Origin: Chitinophaga tropicalis
Lineage (GTDB): Bacteria; Bacteroidota; Bacteroidia; Chitinophagales; Chitinophagaceae
Direction: 5' to 3'
Assembly (NCBI RefSeq): GCF_009758205.1
Contig: NZ_WRXN01000001.1
Coordinates: forward strand, 372,001 to 436,000
Length of the DNA stretch: 64,000 bases
Positions 29,432 through 37,765 of the stretch are shown here, in pieces. A program made the position numbers and the translations under genes. The notes beneath the pieces are model-generated. The model saw nothing but the letters and a program-made list of their open reading frames with translations. It was not told where the DNA came from and did no database searches. Positions within the stretch are counted from its first letter, which is position 1; each line of letters starts with the position of its first letter.

Positions 29432-31276
29432 ATGAGCCAATTCAAGACCATAAAAAAGTTTTACTCTTTTTTCAGATTTAAACGCGACTTTGAACGTTAC
29501 AGCCTCCGCAGGGTAAGGAGCTATGAGATCATTATCCACTGGCTGCACAGTAAACTGAACAGGACCCAGTTCCTGATCCTGTCAGGTATCCTGGTAGGAC
29601 TGGTTGCCGGTATGGCAGGTGTGGTACTTAAAGTACTGGTACATTACATCCACTACTTTATTACCTACAAAGTGCATTTCAGTACACAGATCTTTTTCTA
29701 TGCTCTCTTCCCTTTCCTTGGCATAGTACTTACCACCATAATAGTGATCTGGTTCTTTAAAGGGCAGTCAAGAAAGGGTATTGCGGTCATTCTTTATGAA
29801 ATAGCCCAAAACTCCAGCCTCATCCCCCCGGTAAAGATGTATTCCCAGATCATACAGAGCGCTATTACAGTAGGATTAGGTGGCTCTGCGGGCCTGGAAA
29901 GCCCTATTGCCGTAACAGGCGCAGCCATTGGCAGCAACTATGCCCGCAATTATAAACTGGGATATAAAGAAAGAACATTACTCCTGGCAGCCGGAGCTAC
30001 CTCAGGTATCGCAGCGGCTTTCAACGCTCCCATAGCAGGCGTTATGTTTGCTTTTGAGATCCTGCTCACCGGCGTAGTGTTCTCCGATTTCATCCCGCTC
30101 ATCCTCGCCGCTGTCTGCGGCAGCCTTCTGTCAAAGATCATCCTGCAGGAAGAAGTATTGTTCCACTTTGAATCCCGGCAGGCATTCAATTACTATAATG
30201 TGCCTTTTTACATTGTATTAGGCCTGCTAAGCGCATTATACGCCCGCTATTTCATAGTGATATCCAAAAGAATAGAACACTTCATGACTGGCCTTAAATG
30301 GCCGGCACTGCGTAAAGCCATTATCGGAGGTGTGATACTGTCCGTTCTGTGCGTAATGATGCCGCCATTGTTCGGAGAAGGCTATCAAAGCGTGAAACTC
30401 CTGGCCAGCGGCCAGTCAGAAAGTATTATCCAGCACAGTTTCTTCCGCTACTTCCCCGAACAAAGCTGGATGATCCTGCTCTTCACCGGTTGCGTCTGCC
30501 TCATGAAAGTATTTGCAACTGCCTTTACTATTAACAGCGGCGGCAACGGAGGTAATTTCGCGCCTTCCCTGTTTGCCGGCGGCTTCCTGGGTTATTTCTT
30601 TGCCATGCTATGTACACAGCTGGGTTTTGAAAATGTACCTGTTACCAACATGGTAATAGTAGGAATGGCCGGTGTCATGAGCGGCGTCATGTATGCCCCG
30701 CTTACTGCCATCTTCCTCATAGCAGAATCCAGCTCAGGATATGATCTTTTTATTCCGTTGATGATCGTATCCACCACTTCCTTCCTCATAGCCAAATGGT
30801 TTTCCCCTATATCGCCTGACGTGAAACACCTGGCAGATAAAGGACAGGTCTTCACAACAGAACATGACAGGAATATCCTGTCAATGCTCAGAACAGAAGA
30901 CCTGGTAGAAAGAAATATGCAAAAAATAGATCCCTCCTCCAATCTCCGCGAACTGATAGAACTGGTGAAATTGGGTACCCGTAACATTATAGCGGTTGCA
31001 AACGGAGAAGATAAACTGGATGGCATTATTACGCTCGACGATATACGGCCTATCATGTTCAACCCTGCACTGTATGACACGGTCACTGTCAGGCAGTTGA
31101 TGAAACCTCCTCCCGCGATTATACATTTGCATGATAATGTTGCCAATGTGATCAGTAAATTTGATGAAGTACAGGTATGGAACCTGCCGGTTGTTGACGA
31201 CAATAAACTGGTAGGCTTTATATCAAAATCAAGTATCCTCAATCAATACAGGTTACTATTACAGGAATACTCCTGA
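29432..31276 (+). CDS. ClC-family chloride channel/antiporter with tandem CBS domains
   Basis: 614 residues from the ATG at 29432 (MSQFKTIKKFYSF); the open frame begins earlier with a TTG that overlaps the previous gene and is unlikely. The ClC core has the selectivity-filter elements GSAGLESP (equivalent of GxEGP, with the gating glutamate present) and GGNGGNFAPSLFAGG. Two CBS motifs occupy about residues 475-610 (ILSMLRTEDLVERNM, VRQLMKPPPAII) and probably sense adenine nucleotides. It moves chloride or another anion across the inner membrane. Confidence 0.93.
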   Translation: MSQFKTIKKFYSFFRFKRDFERYSLRRVRSYEIIIHWLHSKLNRTQFLILSGILVGLVAGMAGVVLKVLVHYIHYFITYKVHFSTQIFFYALFPFLGIVLTTIIVIWFFKGQSRKGIAVILYEIAQNSSLIPPVKMYSQIIQSAITVGLGGSAGLESPIAVTGAAIGSNYARNYKLGYKERTLLLAAGATSGIAAAFNAPIAGVMFAFEILLTGVVFSDFIPLILAAVCGSLLSKIILQEEVLFHFESRQAFNYYNVPFYIVLGLLSALYARYFIVISKRIEHFMTGLKWPALRKAIIGGVILSVLCVMMPPLFGEGYQSVKLLASGQSESIIQHSFFRYFPEQSWMILLFTGCVCLMKVFATAFTINSGGNGGNFAPSLFAGGFLGYFFAMLCTQLGFENVPVTNMVIVGMAGVMSGVMYAPLTAIFLIAESSSGYDLFIPLMIVSTTSFLIAKWFSPISPDVKHLADKGQVFTTEHDRNILSMLRTEDLVERNMQKIDPSSNLRELIELVKLGTRNIIAVANGEDKLDGIITLDDIRPIMFNPALYDTVTVRQLMKPPPAIIHLHDNVANVISKFDEVQVWNLPVVDDNKLVGFISKSSILNQYRLLLQEYS

Positions 31277-31305
31277 TCAACGCAGGGTCTTAGTAAAACG
31301 GGTTT

Positions 31306-31854
31306 ATGGCCAGAATTCTGATCTTATTTGCGCATCCTGCGCTGGAAAAATCCAGGGTGCATGCACAATTATTAACCGCCCTCCGGGGTATACAGGGAGT
31401 GACATTGCACGATCTGTACGAAGTTTATCCTGACATGAACATCGATGTCAGGCACGAACAGTCTTTATTATTACAACACGATATTATCCTGTTCCAGCAT
31501 CCGCTGTACTGGTACAGCGCACCAGCTATCATCAAACAATGGATGGACCTGGTGCTGGAGCACGGATGGGCATACGGACATACAGGAACCGCATTGCGCG
31601 GCAAATACCTGGGTAATGTCATCTCTGCCGGAGCACAGGAATCCAGCTATCATCCAAACGGATGGCACAAACACAGTATAACTGATTTTCTGCTGCCTTT
31701 CCACCAGACAGCAACATTGTGTAACATGCAATACCTTCCGCCATATGTCGTTTACGGCACACACCGCCTCAGTTACGCAGGTATCAGGGAAGAAGCAGTA
31801 GCCTACCGGCAGATGCTGGAAAAGCTGCGCGATGGCCAACTTCAAATTCAATAA
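31306..31854 (+). CDS. KefF-like NAD(P)H oxidoreductase (flavodoxin fold)
   Basis: 182 residues. It begins ILILFAHPALEKSRVHAQLL, the FMN-binding start of the MdaB/KefF family, and continues with HPLYWYSAPAIIKQWMDLV and a GxxYxxG-type loop (HGWAYGHTGTALRGK). In E. coli KefF binds KefC and activates potassium efflux as well as reducing quinones. Here the gene stops one base before the KefB-like ATG, so the pair is translationally close and almost surely works together at the inner membrane. Confidence 0.9.
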   Translation: MARILILFAHPALEKSRVHAQLLTALRGIQGVTLHDLYEVYPDMNIDVRHEQSLLLQHDIILFQHPLYWYSAPAIIKQWMDLVLEHGWAYGHTGTALRGKYLGNVISAGAQESSYHPNGWHKHSITDFLLPFHQTATLCNMQYLPPYVVYGTHRLSYAGIREEAVAYRQMLEKLRDGQLQIQ

Positions 31855-31855
31855 C

Positions 31856-33733
31856 ATGGAGCATTCATACTTTTTTATAGCAATGATCTACCTGGCAGCA
31901 GCGGTAGTTTTTATTCCCATAGCAAAGAAACTGGGCCTAGGCTCAGTACTGGGCTATCTGCTGGCAGGCGTAGTGATAGGCCCCTCGCTCATGGGCTTTA
32001 TCGGGCAGGAAGGACAGGATATTATGCACTTTGCTGAATTCGGTGTGGTCATGATGCTGTTCCTGATAGGTATTGAACTGGAACCAGCCCTCTTATGGAG
32101 TATGCGCGCGCCCATCCTCGGACTGGGAGGCCTGCAGGTGCTCACCACAACAGTTGCCATTGCCGGCCTGGCACTGCTGCTGAAACAACCGCTGAATGCG
32201 GCACTGGCCCTCGGTATGACCTTTTCACTCTCGTCAACGGCCATTGTACTACAAAGCCTGAAGGAGAAAGGATTGTTATCTTCTGCCGCGGGACAAAGCT
32301 CCTTTTCCGTTCTCCTTTTCCAGGATATTGCCGTCATCCCCATGCTGGCCATCTTCCCCCTGCTGGCAGGACCAGATGCAGGCAGCGATAACGGGCACTC
32401 ACATACGCTGCGCGATAACCTCCCGGCCTGGATGCAGACATTGGTAGTGTTAGGCGCCGTAGTAGCCATTTTCATTGCCGGCCGTTACCTGGTACGTCCC
32501 TTACTGCGCGTAATAGCACGTACCCGCGTAAGAGAACTCTTTACCGCAGTTGCCCTGCTGCTCGTAGTATCCATTTCAGTACTTATGAGCCTCGTAGGCT
32601 TAAGCCCCGCACTGGGGGCATTCCTCGGCGGAGTAGTACTCGCCAACAGTGAATACCGGCATGAACTGGAAAGTGATATTGAACCATTCAAAGGACTGCT
32701 GCTCGGCCTCTTCTTTATGGCCGTCGGCGCCTCTATAGATTTTAAACTCGTACTCTCAATGCCCTGGATGATCCTGGGCCTCGTAGCAGGATTAATAATA
32801 CTCAAAGGCGTGATTCTCTACGGACTGGGCAAAATTTTCAGGATCAGTATGGAACAAAACCTGCTGTTTGCCATGGCGCTTTCACAGGTAGGCGAGTTTG
32901 GCTTTGTATTACTATCATTCACCCAACAGAATAATATCCTGCCTAAAGAAACAGTAAGTATTATGACTGCTGTTGTAGCCATCAGCATGGCCCTGACACC
33001 ACTGCTGCTGATGGTATACGAACGGTTGATCCAACCCCGCTTCAATGCAGAGACAAAAGAAGACGACCGGGAAGCCGATGAGATCCGCGAAAAACATCCC
33101 GTCATCATTGCCGGCTTCGGACGTTTCGGAAATATTGTTGGCAGGTTTCTCAGGGCTAACGGCGTTCCGGCAACCATCCTCGACCTCGATTCAGACCGGG
33201 TAGATGCACTCCACAACCTCGGTGTAAAAGTGTATTACGGAGATGCTTCCCGGCATGATCTGCTGGCCGCCGCCGGAGCAGCAGACGCAAAAGTCATTGT
33301 CATTGCAATGGATACTGTGGAACAAACACTCGATGTCGTAAAAATAGTTCGCAAACACTTCCCACACCTCCAGATGCTGGTGAAAGCAGAAGGTATCAAC
33401 GATACCTACGAGCTGATGGACCTCGGCGTATTACATATCTACCGTGAAACACTGGACACTTCCCTGCGCATGGGCGCAGACACGCTGAAAATGCTCGGCG
33501 TACGCGCTTATCATGCACAACGCAATATGAGCACCTTCCGCAAGCAGGATGAAAAAGCATTGAAAGGCCTTTCCGCTATCAGGAATGACAAAAAACTGTA
33601 TATCAATACAGTCAGGGAACGTATAGAAGAACTGGAAAAACTGATGAACACCGATAAGGTTACAAAGTGGAATCCGTCTGCACAAGGCTGGGATGAACAA
33701 TCCCTGATCAACGAAGCTAACCAGGATGCTTAA
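31856..33733 (+). CDS. KefB/KefC-like monovalent cation:proton antiporter (CPA2) with RCK domain
   Basis: 625 residues from the ATG at 31856 (MEHSYFFIAMIYLAA); a start at 31832 in the same frame would overlap the kefF-like gene by 23 bases. About 12 transmembrane helices (to residue ~390) form the Na+/H+ exchanger core, including GYLLAGVVIGPSLMG and the SLSSTAIVLQSLKEKG segment. A Rossmann RCK/TrkA-N domain follows (PVIIAGFGRFGNIVGRFL, DLDSDRV), the nucleotide and glutathione-adduct sensing module of KefB/C. Function: potassium (or sodium)/proton exchange during electrophile or pH stress. Confidence 0.94.
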   Translation: MEHSYFFIAMIYLAAAVVFIPIAKKLGLGSVLGYLLAGVVIGPSLMGFIGQEGQDIMHFAEFGVVMMLFLIGIELEPALLWSMRAPILGLGGLQVLTTTVAIAGLALLLKQPLNAALALGMTFSLSSTAIVLQSLKEKGLLSSAAGQSSFSVLLFQDIAVIPMLAIFPLLAGPDAGSDNGHSHTLRDNLPAWMQTLVVLGAVVAIFIAGRYLVRPLLRVIARTRVRELFTAVALLLVVSISVLMSLVGLSPALGAFLGGVVLANSEYRHELESDIEPFKGLLLGLFFMAVGASIDFKLVLSMPWMILGLVAGLIILKGVILYGLGKIFRISMEQNLLFAMALSQVGEFGFVLLSFTQQNNILPKETVSIMTAVVAISMALTPLLLMVYERLIQPRFNAETKEDDREADEIREKHPVIIAGFGRFGNIVGRFLRANGVPATILDLDSDRVDALHNLGVKVYYGDASRHDLLAAAGAADAKVIVIAMDTVEQTLDVVKIVRKHFPHLQMLVKAEGINDTYELMDLGVLHIYRETLDTSLRMGADTLKMLGVRAYHAQRNMSTFRKQDEKALKGLSAIRNDKKLYINTVRERIEELEKLMNTDKVTKWNPSAQGWDEQSLINEANQDA

Positions 33734-33739
33734 GAGGGA

Positions 33740-34015
33740 TCAGCTGTTAATGGTCTCAGCTATTCTGCGCCCTATATCTTCCAGCAATCCCGGTTCAATA
33801 TGACGCCAGGAAGGAGAGTGGACGTCCCCGATAGCCCGGGGATAGCCTTCTTCATCCTCTTCAAAGGTGATCTCACATTCTTCAACAGTTACCTTGTAAA
33901 CAGTTTTATACCGTTGCTCCACGGGTACTACTTCAAGAATGTGAGGCTTCCCGTAATATTCAAATTTTAATATAAAAGGTTCCACTTTAGAAAGGTTGTT
34001 ATTTCTTGTCAGCAA
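33740..34015 (-). CDS. Small conserved-looking protein of unknown function
   Basis: 91 residues if the TTG at 34015 is used; the frame has no ATG, and a GTG at 33985 is the other candidate (VEPFILKFEYYGKPH). The coding look is good: alternating hydrophobic strands, then an acidic stretch (ECEITFEEDEEGYPR) and SPSWRHIEPGLLEDIGRRIAE. No family recognised. It converges on the kefB-like gene with a 6-base gap, and the small membrane-protein gene ends 8 bases upstream on the same strand, so the two form a probable operon. Confidence 0.6.
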   Translation of the reverse strand: MLTRNNNLSKVEPFILKFEYYGKPHILEVVPVEQRYKTVYKVTVEECEITFEEDEEGYPRAIGDVHSPSWRHIEPGLLEDIGRRIAETINS

Positions 34016-34023
34016 TAGGTGAA

Positions 34024-34251
34024 TCAGGCGTCAACACCTCTGCTGTTCCTGATCCTCATCTTTTCATCTCTTGACATCTGGTGAATGAACAACAGTGAAA
34101 AATATGCAGCTGCACTGATTATCAGTATATATCCGATAAAACCCATGGTATGGAAAAACCAGAACATGGTCCAGTCATTTAATACAGCGTATTGAGCTAA
34201 CACTGCGAATATTGTTCCTGTTACCGCAAACGCGAATGCAATTCTCTTCAT
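34024..34251 (-). CDS. Small two-helix membrane protein
   Basis: 75 residues from an ATG at 34251. Two hydrophobic segments (about 4-24 and 32-56) and a short basic tail (RDEKMRIRNSRG). No motif gives a function. Likely cotranscribed with the downstream 91-residue gene. Confidence 0.6.
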   Translation of the reverse strand: MKRIAFAFAVTGTIFAVLAQYAVLNDWTMFWFFHTMGFIGYILIISAAAYFSLLFIHQMSRDEKMRIRNSRGVDA

Positions 34252-34560
34252 AAAGGTTAAGTTTGGGATCTTGATGACTAATCTTTTTCCTACTAATTAC
34301 TTACTGTCCGTTTTTTGATGGTTTCTGTTCCTATTAATTACTAATAAGGGGACAAACAAAATGCCATTGCATTTAATACTGCAAAGGTACTACGAAGGAT
34401 GAGTTTGATGTAGATACTTATCCACATTTGAGGAAAACACACAAAATGTGAATAACTATTTAAAAAATGATTCATTAAAAATCATAATATATCCTAAACT
34501 GATCGAGCTGATAAAACTTACGCAATCGTTTACTTTATCAATCTTTTTCTCTTACTTTTA
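34252..34560. other. AT-rich intergenic region
   Basis: About 310 bases between two minus-strand genes, low in GC, containing presumably the promoter of the two small genes. No structure or ORF that I can support. Confidence 0.45.
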
Positions 34561-34701
34561 TCATACGTTTATATTATAGATATCCCGGTATAAACGCGGC
34601 TTACCTACACTGAACATTTTCAATTGGTTTTTCGGATAAGATCTAAAAGTCTTGCCAGGCTTAGGGGCCAGTCTATGTCCCTTGCCGGTAAAGTATTTCA
34701 T
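34561..34701 (-). CDS. Short basic protein, 46 residues, unknown function
   Basis: An ATG at 34701 opens a 46-codon frame to a TGA at 34561. The sequence is coherent and very basic (starts MKYFTGKGHRLAPKPGK, later SYPKNQLKMFSVGKPRLYRD), with many Lys/Arg/Gly/Pro and aromatic residues, unlike a random AT-rich frame. It stands alone between the EmrB-type gene and the small membrane-protein gene. It could be a nucleic-acid-binding or ribosome-associated peptide, but that is a guess from charge only. Confidence 0.5.
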   Translation of the reverse strand: MKYFTGKGHRLAPKPGKTFRSYPKNQLKMFSVGKPRLYRDIYNINV

Positions 34702-34730
34702 AATTGCTATTAAACACACCAAAAGCAACC

Positions 34731-34755
34731 GGCCTTCCTATTCGTTAGGAGGGCC
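34731..34755. other. Stable hairpin upstream of the 46-residue ORF
   Basis: ggccttcct (34731-34739) pairs with aggagggcc (34747-34755) with one G-U, loop attcgtt; followed by TTCTTAT on the plus strand. On the minus strand it would lie in the leader of the 46-residue gene. Confidence 0.5.
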
Positions 34756-34781
34756 TTCTTATATAAAGACCTTCATTAAAA

Positions 34782-34805
34782 AGCCGGAATAAGATTATTC
34801 CGGCT
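34782..34805. terminator. Terminator after the efflux operon
   Basis: agccggaataa (34782-34792) pairs exactly with ttattccggct (34795-34805); on the minus strand TTTTTAATG follows. It lies about 55 bases beyond the EmrB-type stop. Confidence 0.7.
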
Positions 34806-34858
34806 CATTACCTAAACCTACAACTGTTACACTGTTAGTAACATATCTTTAATATCTT

Positions 34859-36436
34859 TTAGTGCATCGCACTTGCATCCAGTTTTCCCTGTTGCTTATT
34901 ATTTCTTACCAGCAGCACAAACGGTACACATACCAGGAAAAGCACCCCCAGATAAAGGAACACATCCATATAGGACATTACCGTTGCCTGCTTCGTAATG
35001 GTATATTCCAATGATTTATAAGCACTTTGCAATCCCGTTTTTGCATCCATTCCTTTAGAAACAAAATTAGCAGCGGTTCTGTTTACCCTATTCACCACAT
35101 CGGGGCTGTTTATATCCAGTTTGCTCACCAGGTCTGTCCGGTGCAGTTCGTTCCGGCGGGACACAAAAGTTGTGATCAGCGCCACACCAAAAGAACCTCC
35201 CAACTGTCTCATCATACCAGTAAATGCAGCTCCTTGTCCTATCTGCTGGCCCTTAAGCGAAGACAGTGAAAGCGCTGTAATAGGAATGAACAACATACCC
35301 ATACCAAGCCCACGCACTATCAGCATCCAGAAGAAATCAGGCTCTCCCGTATCTGGTGTAATGATCTTAAATCCCCAGAAACTGTAAATAAAGAACAATA
35401 CCATGCCTATTGCTACCAGGTATTGCTGCGGTATACCCCGTTCCAGCATTTTACCAATAATAGGCATCATAAACGCTGTGGTCAGTGCCGCCGGTATCAT
35501 CAGCAAACCTGATTGTGTAGCCGTCCACCCCAGCACACCCTGTGTATAAAGCGGGATTACGAATGTTGAACCATACAAACCAAAGCCAAGCAGGAAAGAT
35601 AATATTGTGCCTACCCTCAGGTTACCATTCTTTAATACCCTTAGTTCTACTATCGGATTCTTGTATGTCAGCTCTCGCCAGATAAAGAAGAAGAGCCCTA
35701 ATACTGCCGCAACAGTTAATGAGAGGATAACCCCATCATTAAACCAGTCGTCTTCCTGCCCGCGTTCCAGTACATATTGTAACGATCCCACTGTAATTGC
35801 CAGGAATGAAATACCCCACCAGTCAATCTCACTGGCCGATTTCTTTTCACCATATTTCGGGCTTCTCACAAACTGCAGCGTAAGTAATGTGGCAATTACC
35901 CCAATAGGAATGTTGATGTAAAATATGTAAGGCCATGAAGCATGATCTACAATATATCCACCTAACGGCGGACCTAACGTTGGACCGATAATCACACCTA
36001 AACCATAAATTGCCTGGGCCATACCACGTTTCTCGGGCGGGTAGCTTTCTGTAATAATGGTCTGCGATGTTACCAGCAGCGCACCACCGCCCAAACCCTG
36101 GATAAAGCGGAACAATACCAGTTCCCACATAGTGGTTGCGTTACCGCAGAGGAAGGAAGATATGGTAAATATTATAACAGAAGCGGCAAAGTAGTTACGA
36201 CGGCCAAATTGCTGTGATAACCAGCTTGTCATCGGCACAATAATTACGTTACCGATAGCGTAAGCAGTGATCACCCAACCTATCTCACTCAGTGTAGCAC
36301 CCATGTTACCGCGCATATCATTCAATGCCACGTTCACAATAGTAGTGTCCACTATTTCGAGCAGTGCGCAGAAAATGGCAGTGATCGTAATGATCACCCT
36401 GCGGGCGCCATACTCTACCAATGATTCTTGTTGCAT
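34859..36436 (-). CDS. DHA2-family drug:proton antiporter (EmrB type)
   Basis: 525 residues from the ATG at 36436 (MQQESLVEYGARRVI). Fourteen transmembrane helices are expected; helix 1 carries LLEIVDTTIVNVAL, the DHA2 motif D1 with the conserved aspartate, and GGGALLVTSQTIITESYPPEKRG covers the loop 2-3 and helix 4 signals. It is the inner-membrane pump of the tripartite efflux system whose periplasmic adaptor (36588-37718) and outer-membrane channel (37766-39127) lie upstream in the same operon. The 151-base gap before it holds an inverted repeat. Confidence 0.93.
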   Translation of the reverse strand: MQQESLVEYGARRVIITITAIFCALLEIVDTTIVNVALNDMRGNMGATLSEIGWVITAYAIGNVIIVPMTSWLSQQFGRRNYFAASVIIFTISSFLCGNATTMWELVLFRFIQGLGGGALLVTSQTIITESYPPEKRGMAQAIYGLGVIIGPTLGPPLGGYIVDHASWPYIFYINIPIGVIATLLTLQFVRSPKYGEKKSASEIDWWGISFLAITVGSLQYVLERGQEDDWFNDGVILSLTVAAVLGLFFFIWRELTYKNPIVELRVLKNGNLRVGTILSFLLGFGLYGSTFVIPLYTQGVLGWTATQSGLLMIPAALTTAFMMPIIGKMLERGIPQQYLVAIGMVLFFIYSFWGFKIITPDTGEPDFFWMLIVRGLGMGMLFIPITALSLSSLKGQQIGQGAAFTGMMRQLGGSFGVALITTFVSRRNELHRTDLVSKLDINSPDVVNRVNRTAANFVSKGMDAKTGLQSAYKSLEYTITKQATVMSYMDVFLYLGVLFLVCVPFVLLVRNNKQQGKLDASAMH

Positions 36437-36478
36437 CACGTTTATCAATTAATTATATAAAGAACGGTTATCAGATGT

Positions 36479-36570
36479 TCCCGCCTGGCAACACGAATAA
36501 TGCTATACTATTTACAGAGCCAGTCAGAGAGTAATACCTGTTATCGAAATCCATCACGTCCCAGGCGGGA
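36479..36570. repeat. 10-bp inverted repeat framing the gap between adaptor and pump genes
   Basis: tcccgcctgg (36479-36488) is the exact complement of ccaggcggga (36561-36570), 72 bases apart, entirely inside the intercistronic gap. In RNA it would close a large loop just upstream of the pump gene start. Confidence 0.45.
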
Positions 36571-36587
36571 CCATCCGTACCCGAATA

Positions 36588-37718
36588 TTAGTCAAGATGC
36601 ACATCCACCAGTACGTTCATACCTGGACGGAGCCTTCTCAGTTCTTCTTTTTGCGCAGCATCAGTGAATTCAATTTTCACAGGCAGACGCTGTACCACTT
36701 TCACAAAGTTGCCGGAAGCATTATCAGGAGGCAGCAGGGCAAAACGGGCGCCGGTAGCAGGAGAGAAGGAAGCTACTTTAGCTTTCAGCTCTTCGCCGGG
36801 GTAAGCATCTATATGCACTACCACGTTCTGGCCCAGTTTCATTTTATTCAGCTGCGTTTCCTTAAAGTTGGCAACTACCCATATATCGTTAGACAGTACT
36901 ACACTGAACAATGACTGGCCCGCCTGTACCAGCTGGCCTGGCTGAACATAGATCTTTGACAGCTCCCCGTCTTCAGGCGCAGTAATAACAGTATAGCTCA
37001 GGTTCAGCTTTGCATTGTCAACATCAGCCTGACGCTCTTTAATGATAGCCTTTGCTGCGTTGATCTGTTCTGCAGTTGCATTACTCTGTGTAGCCACTGC
37101 ATTGGTCTGCCTGCTGGCCACTGTTTTCTGTTCTTCCAGCACTTTCAGCTGGCGTTCCGCTGTCTGCTTTGCAGCCAGGGCCTGCTCATATTGCTGTTGA
37201 GTAATAGAATGATCTTTGATCAGGTTGGCATAACGGTCATAGTCCTGTGAAGCACGCCATACATTCACTTTAGCCGCTTCTATCTGTGCATTCACCGCAT
37301 AGATATTAGCTTCAGAAGAAGAAACGTTGGAGCGGGCCGCACTGGTGGTAGCCACCGCTACCTGTACATTCGCTTCAGCTGCTGCCAGTGCCGCTTCTGT
37401 CTGTGCCAGTTTTATCTGCAGGTCCCTGTCGTCCAGGATCACCAGCGTGTCGCCTTTCTTCACACGGTCGTTATCTTTCACACGCACTTCTTTCACATAA
37501 CCTGTTACCCTTGGTATCACCGGACTTACATTTGCTTCCAGCTGCGCGTTGTCTGTTTCTTCATGGTGCTGGCCATGAATATATTTAGAGATACCAAAAG
37601 CCCCGCCACCGATCACCAGAATGGCTAAGACAATGATGAAACGGAAGTTCCTTTTCTTCGGCGCATCCTGTACACCGTTGGTACCTTTATGTGTAGCTGT
37701 CGTAGTTTGCGTTTCCAT
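36588..37718 (-). CDS. HlyD/EmrA-type periplasmic adaptor protein
   Basis: 376 residues. A single N-terminal membrane anchor (about residues 28-45, FIIVLAILVIGGGAFGI) is followed by a biotinyl-lipoyl-like half (SPVIPRVTGYVKEVRVKDNDRVKKGD), a long alanine- and glutamine-rich coiled coil (about 105-240), the returning lipoyl half (ITAPEDGELSKIYVQPGQLV) and a beta-barrel domain. It links the EmrB-type pump to the TolC-type channel. Encoded between them, 47 bases after the TolC gene. Confidence 0.93.
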   Translation of the reverse strand: METQTTTATHKGTNGVQDAPKKRNFRFIIVLAILVIGGGAFGISKYIHGQHHEETDNAQLEANVSPVIPRVTGYVKEVRVKDNDRVKKGDTLVILDDRDLQIKLAQTEAALAAAEANVQVAVATTSAARSNVSSSEANIYAVNAQIEAAKVNVWRASQDYDRYANLIKDHSITQQQYEQALAAKQTAERQLKVLEEQKTVASRQTNAVATQSNATAEQINAAKAIIKERQADVDNAKLNLSYTVITAPEDGELSKIYVQPGQLVQAGQSLFSVVLSNDIWVVANFKETQLNKMKLGQNVVVHIDAYPGEELKAKVASFSPATGARFALLPPDNASGNFVKVVQRLPVKIEFTDAAQKEELRRLRPGMNVLVDVHLD

Positions 37719-37765
37719 ATAAGTATATATGTAATTGTTTCTGTATTGGTTGTAATAAAATCTGA

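Noticed and set aside
34024-34251. Toxin-antitoxin pair with the neighbouring 91-residue gene
   Set aside because: Two small adjacent genes invite the idea, but neither has a toxin or antitoxin motif, and no regulator domain is visible.
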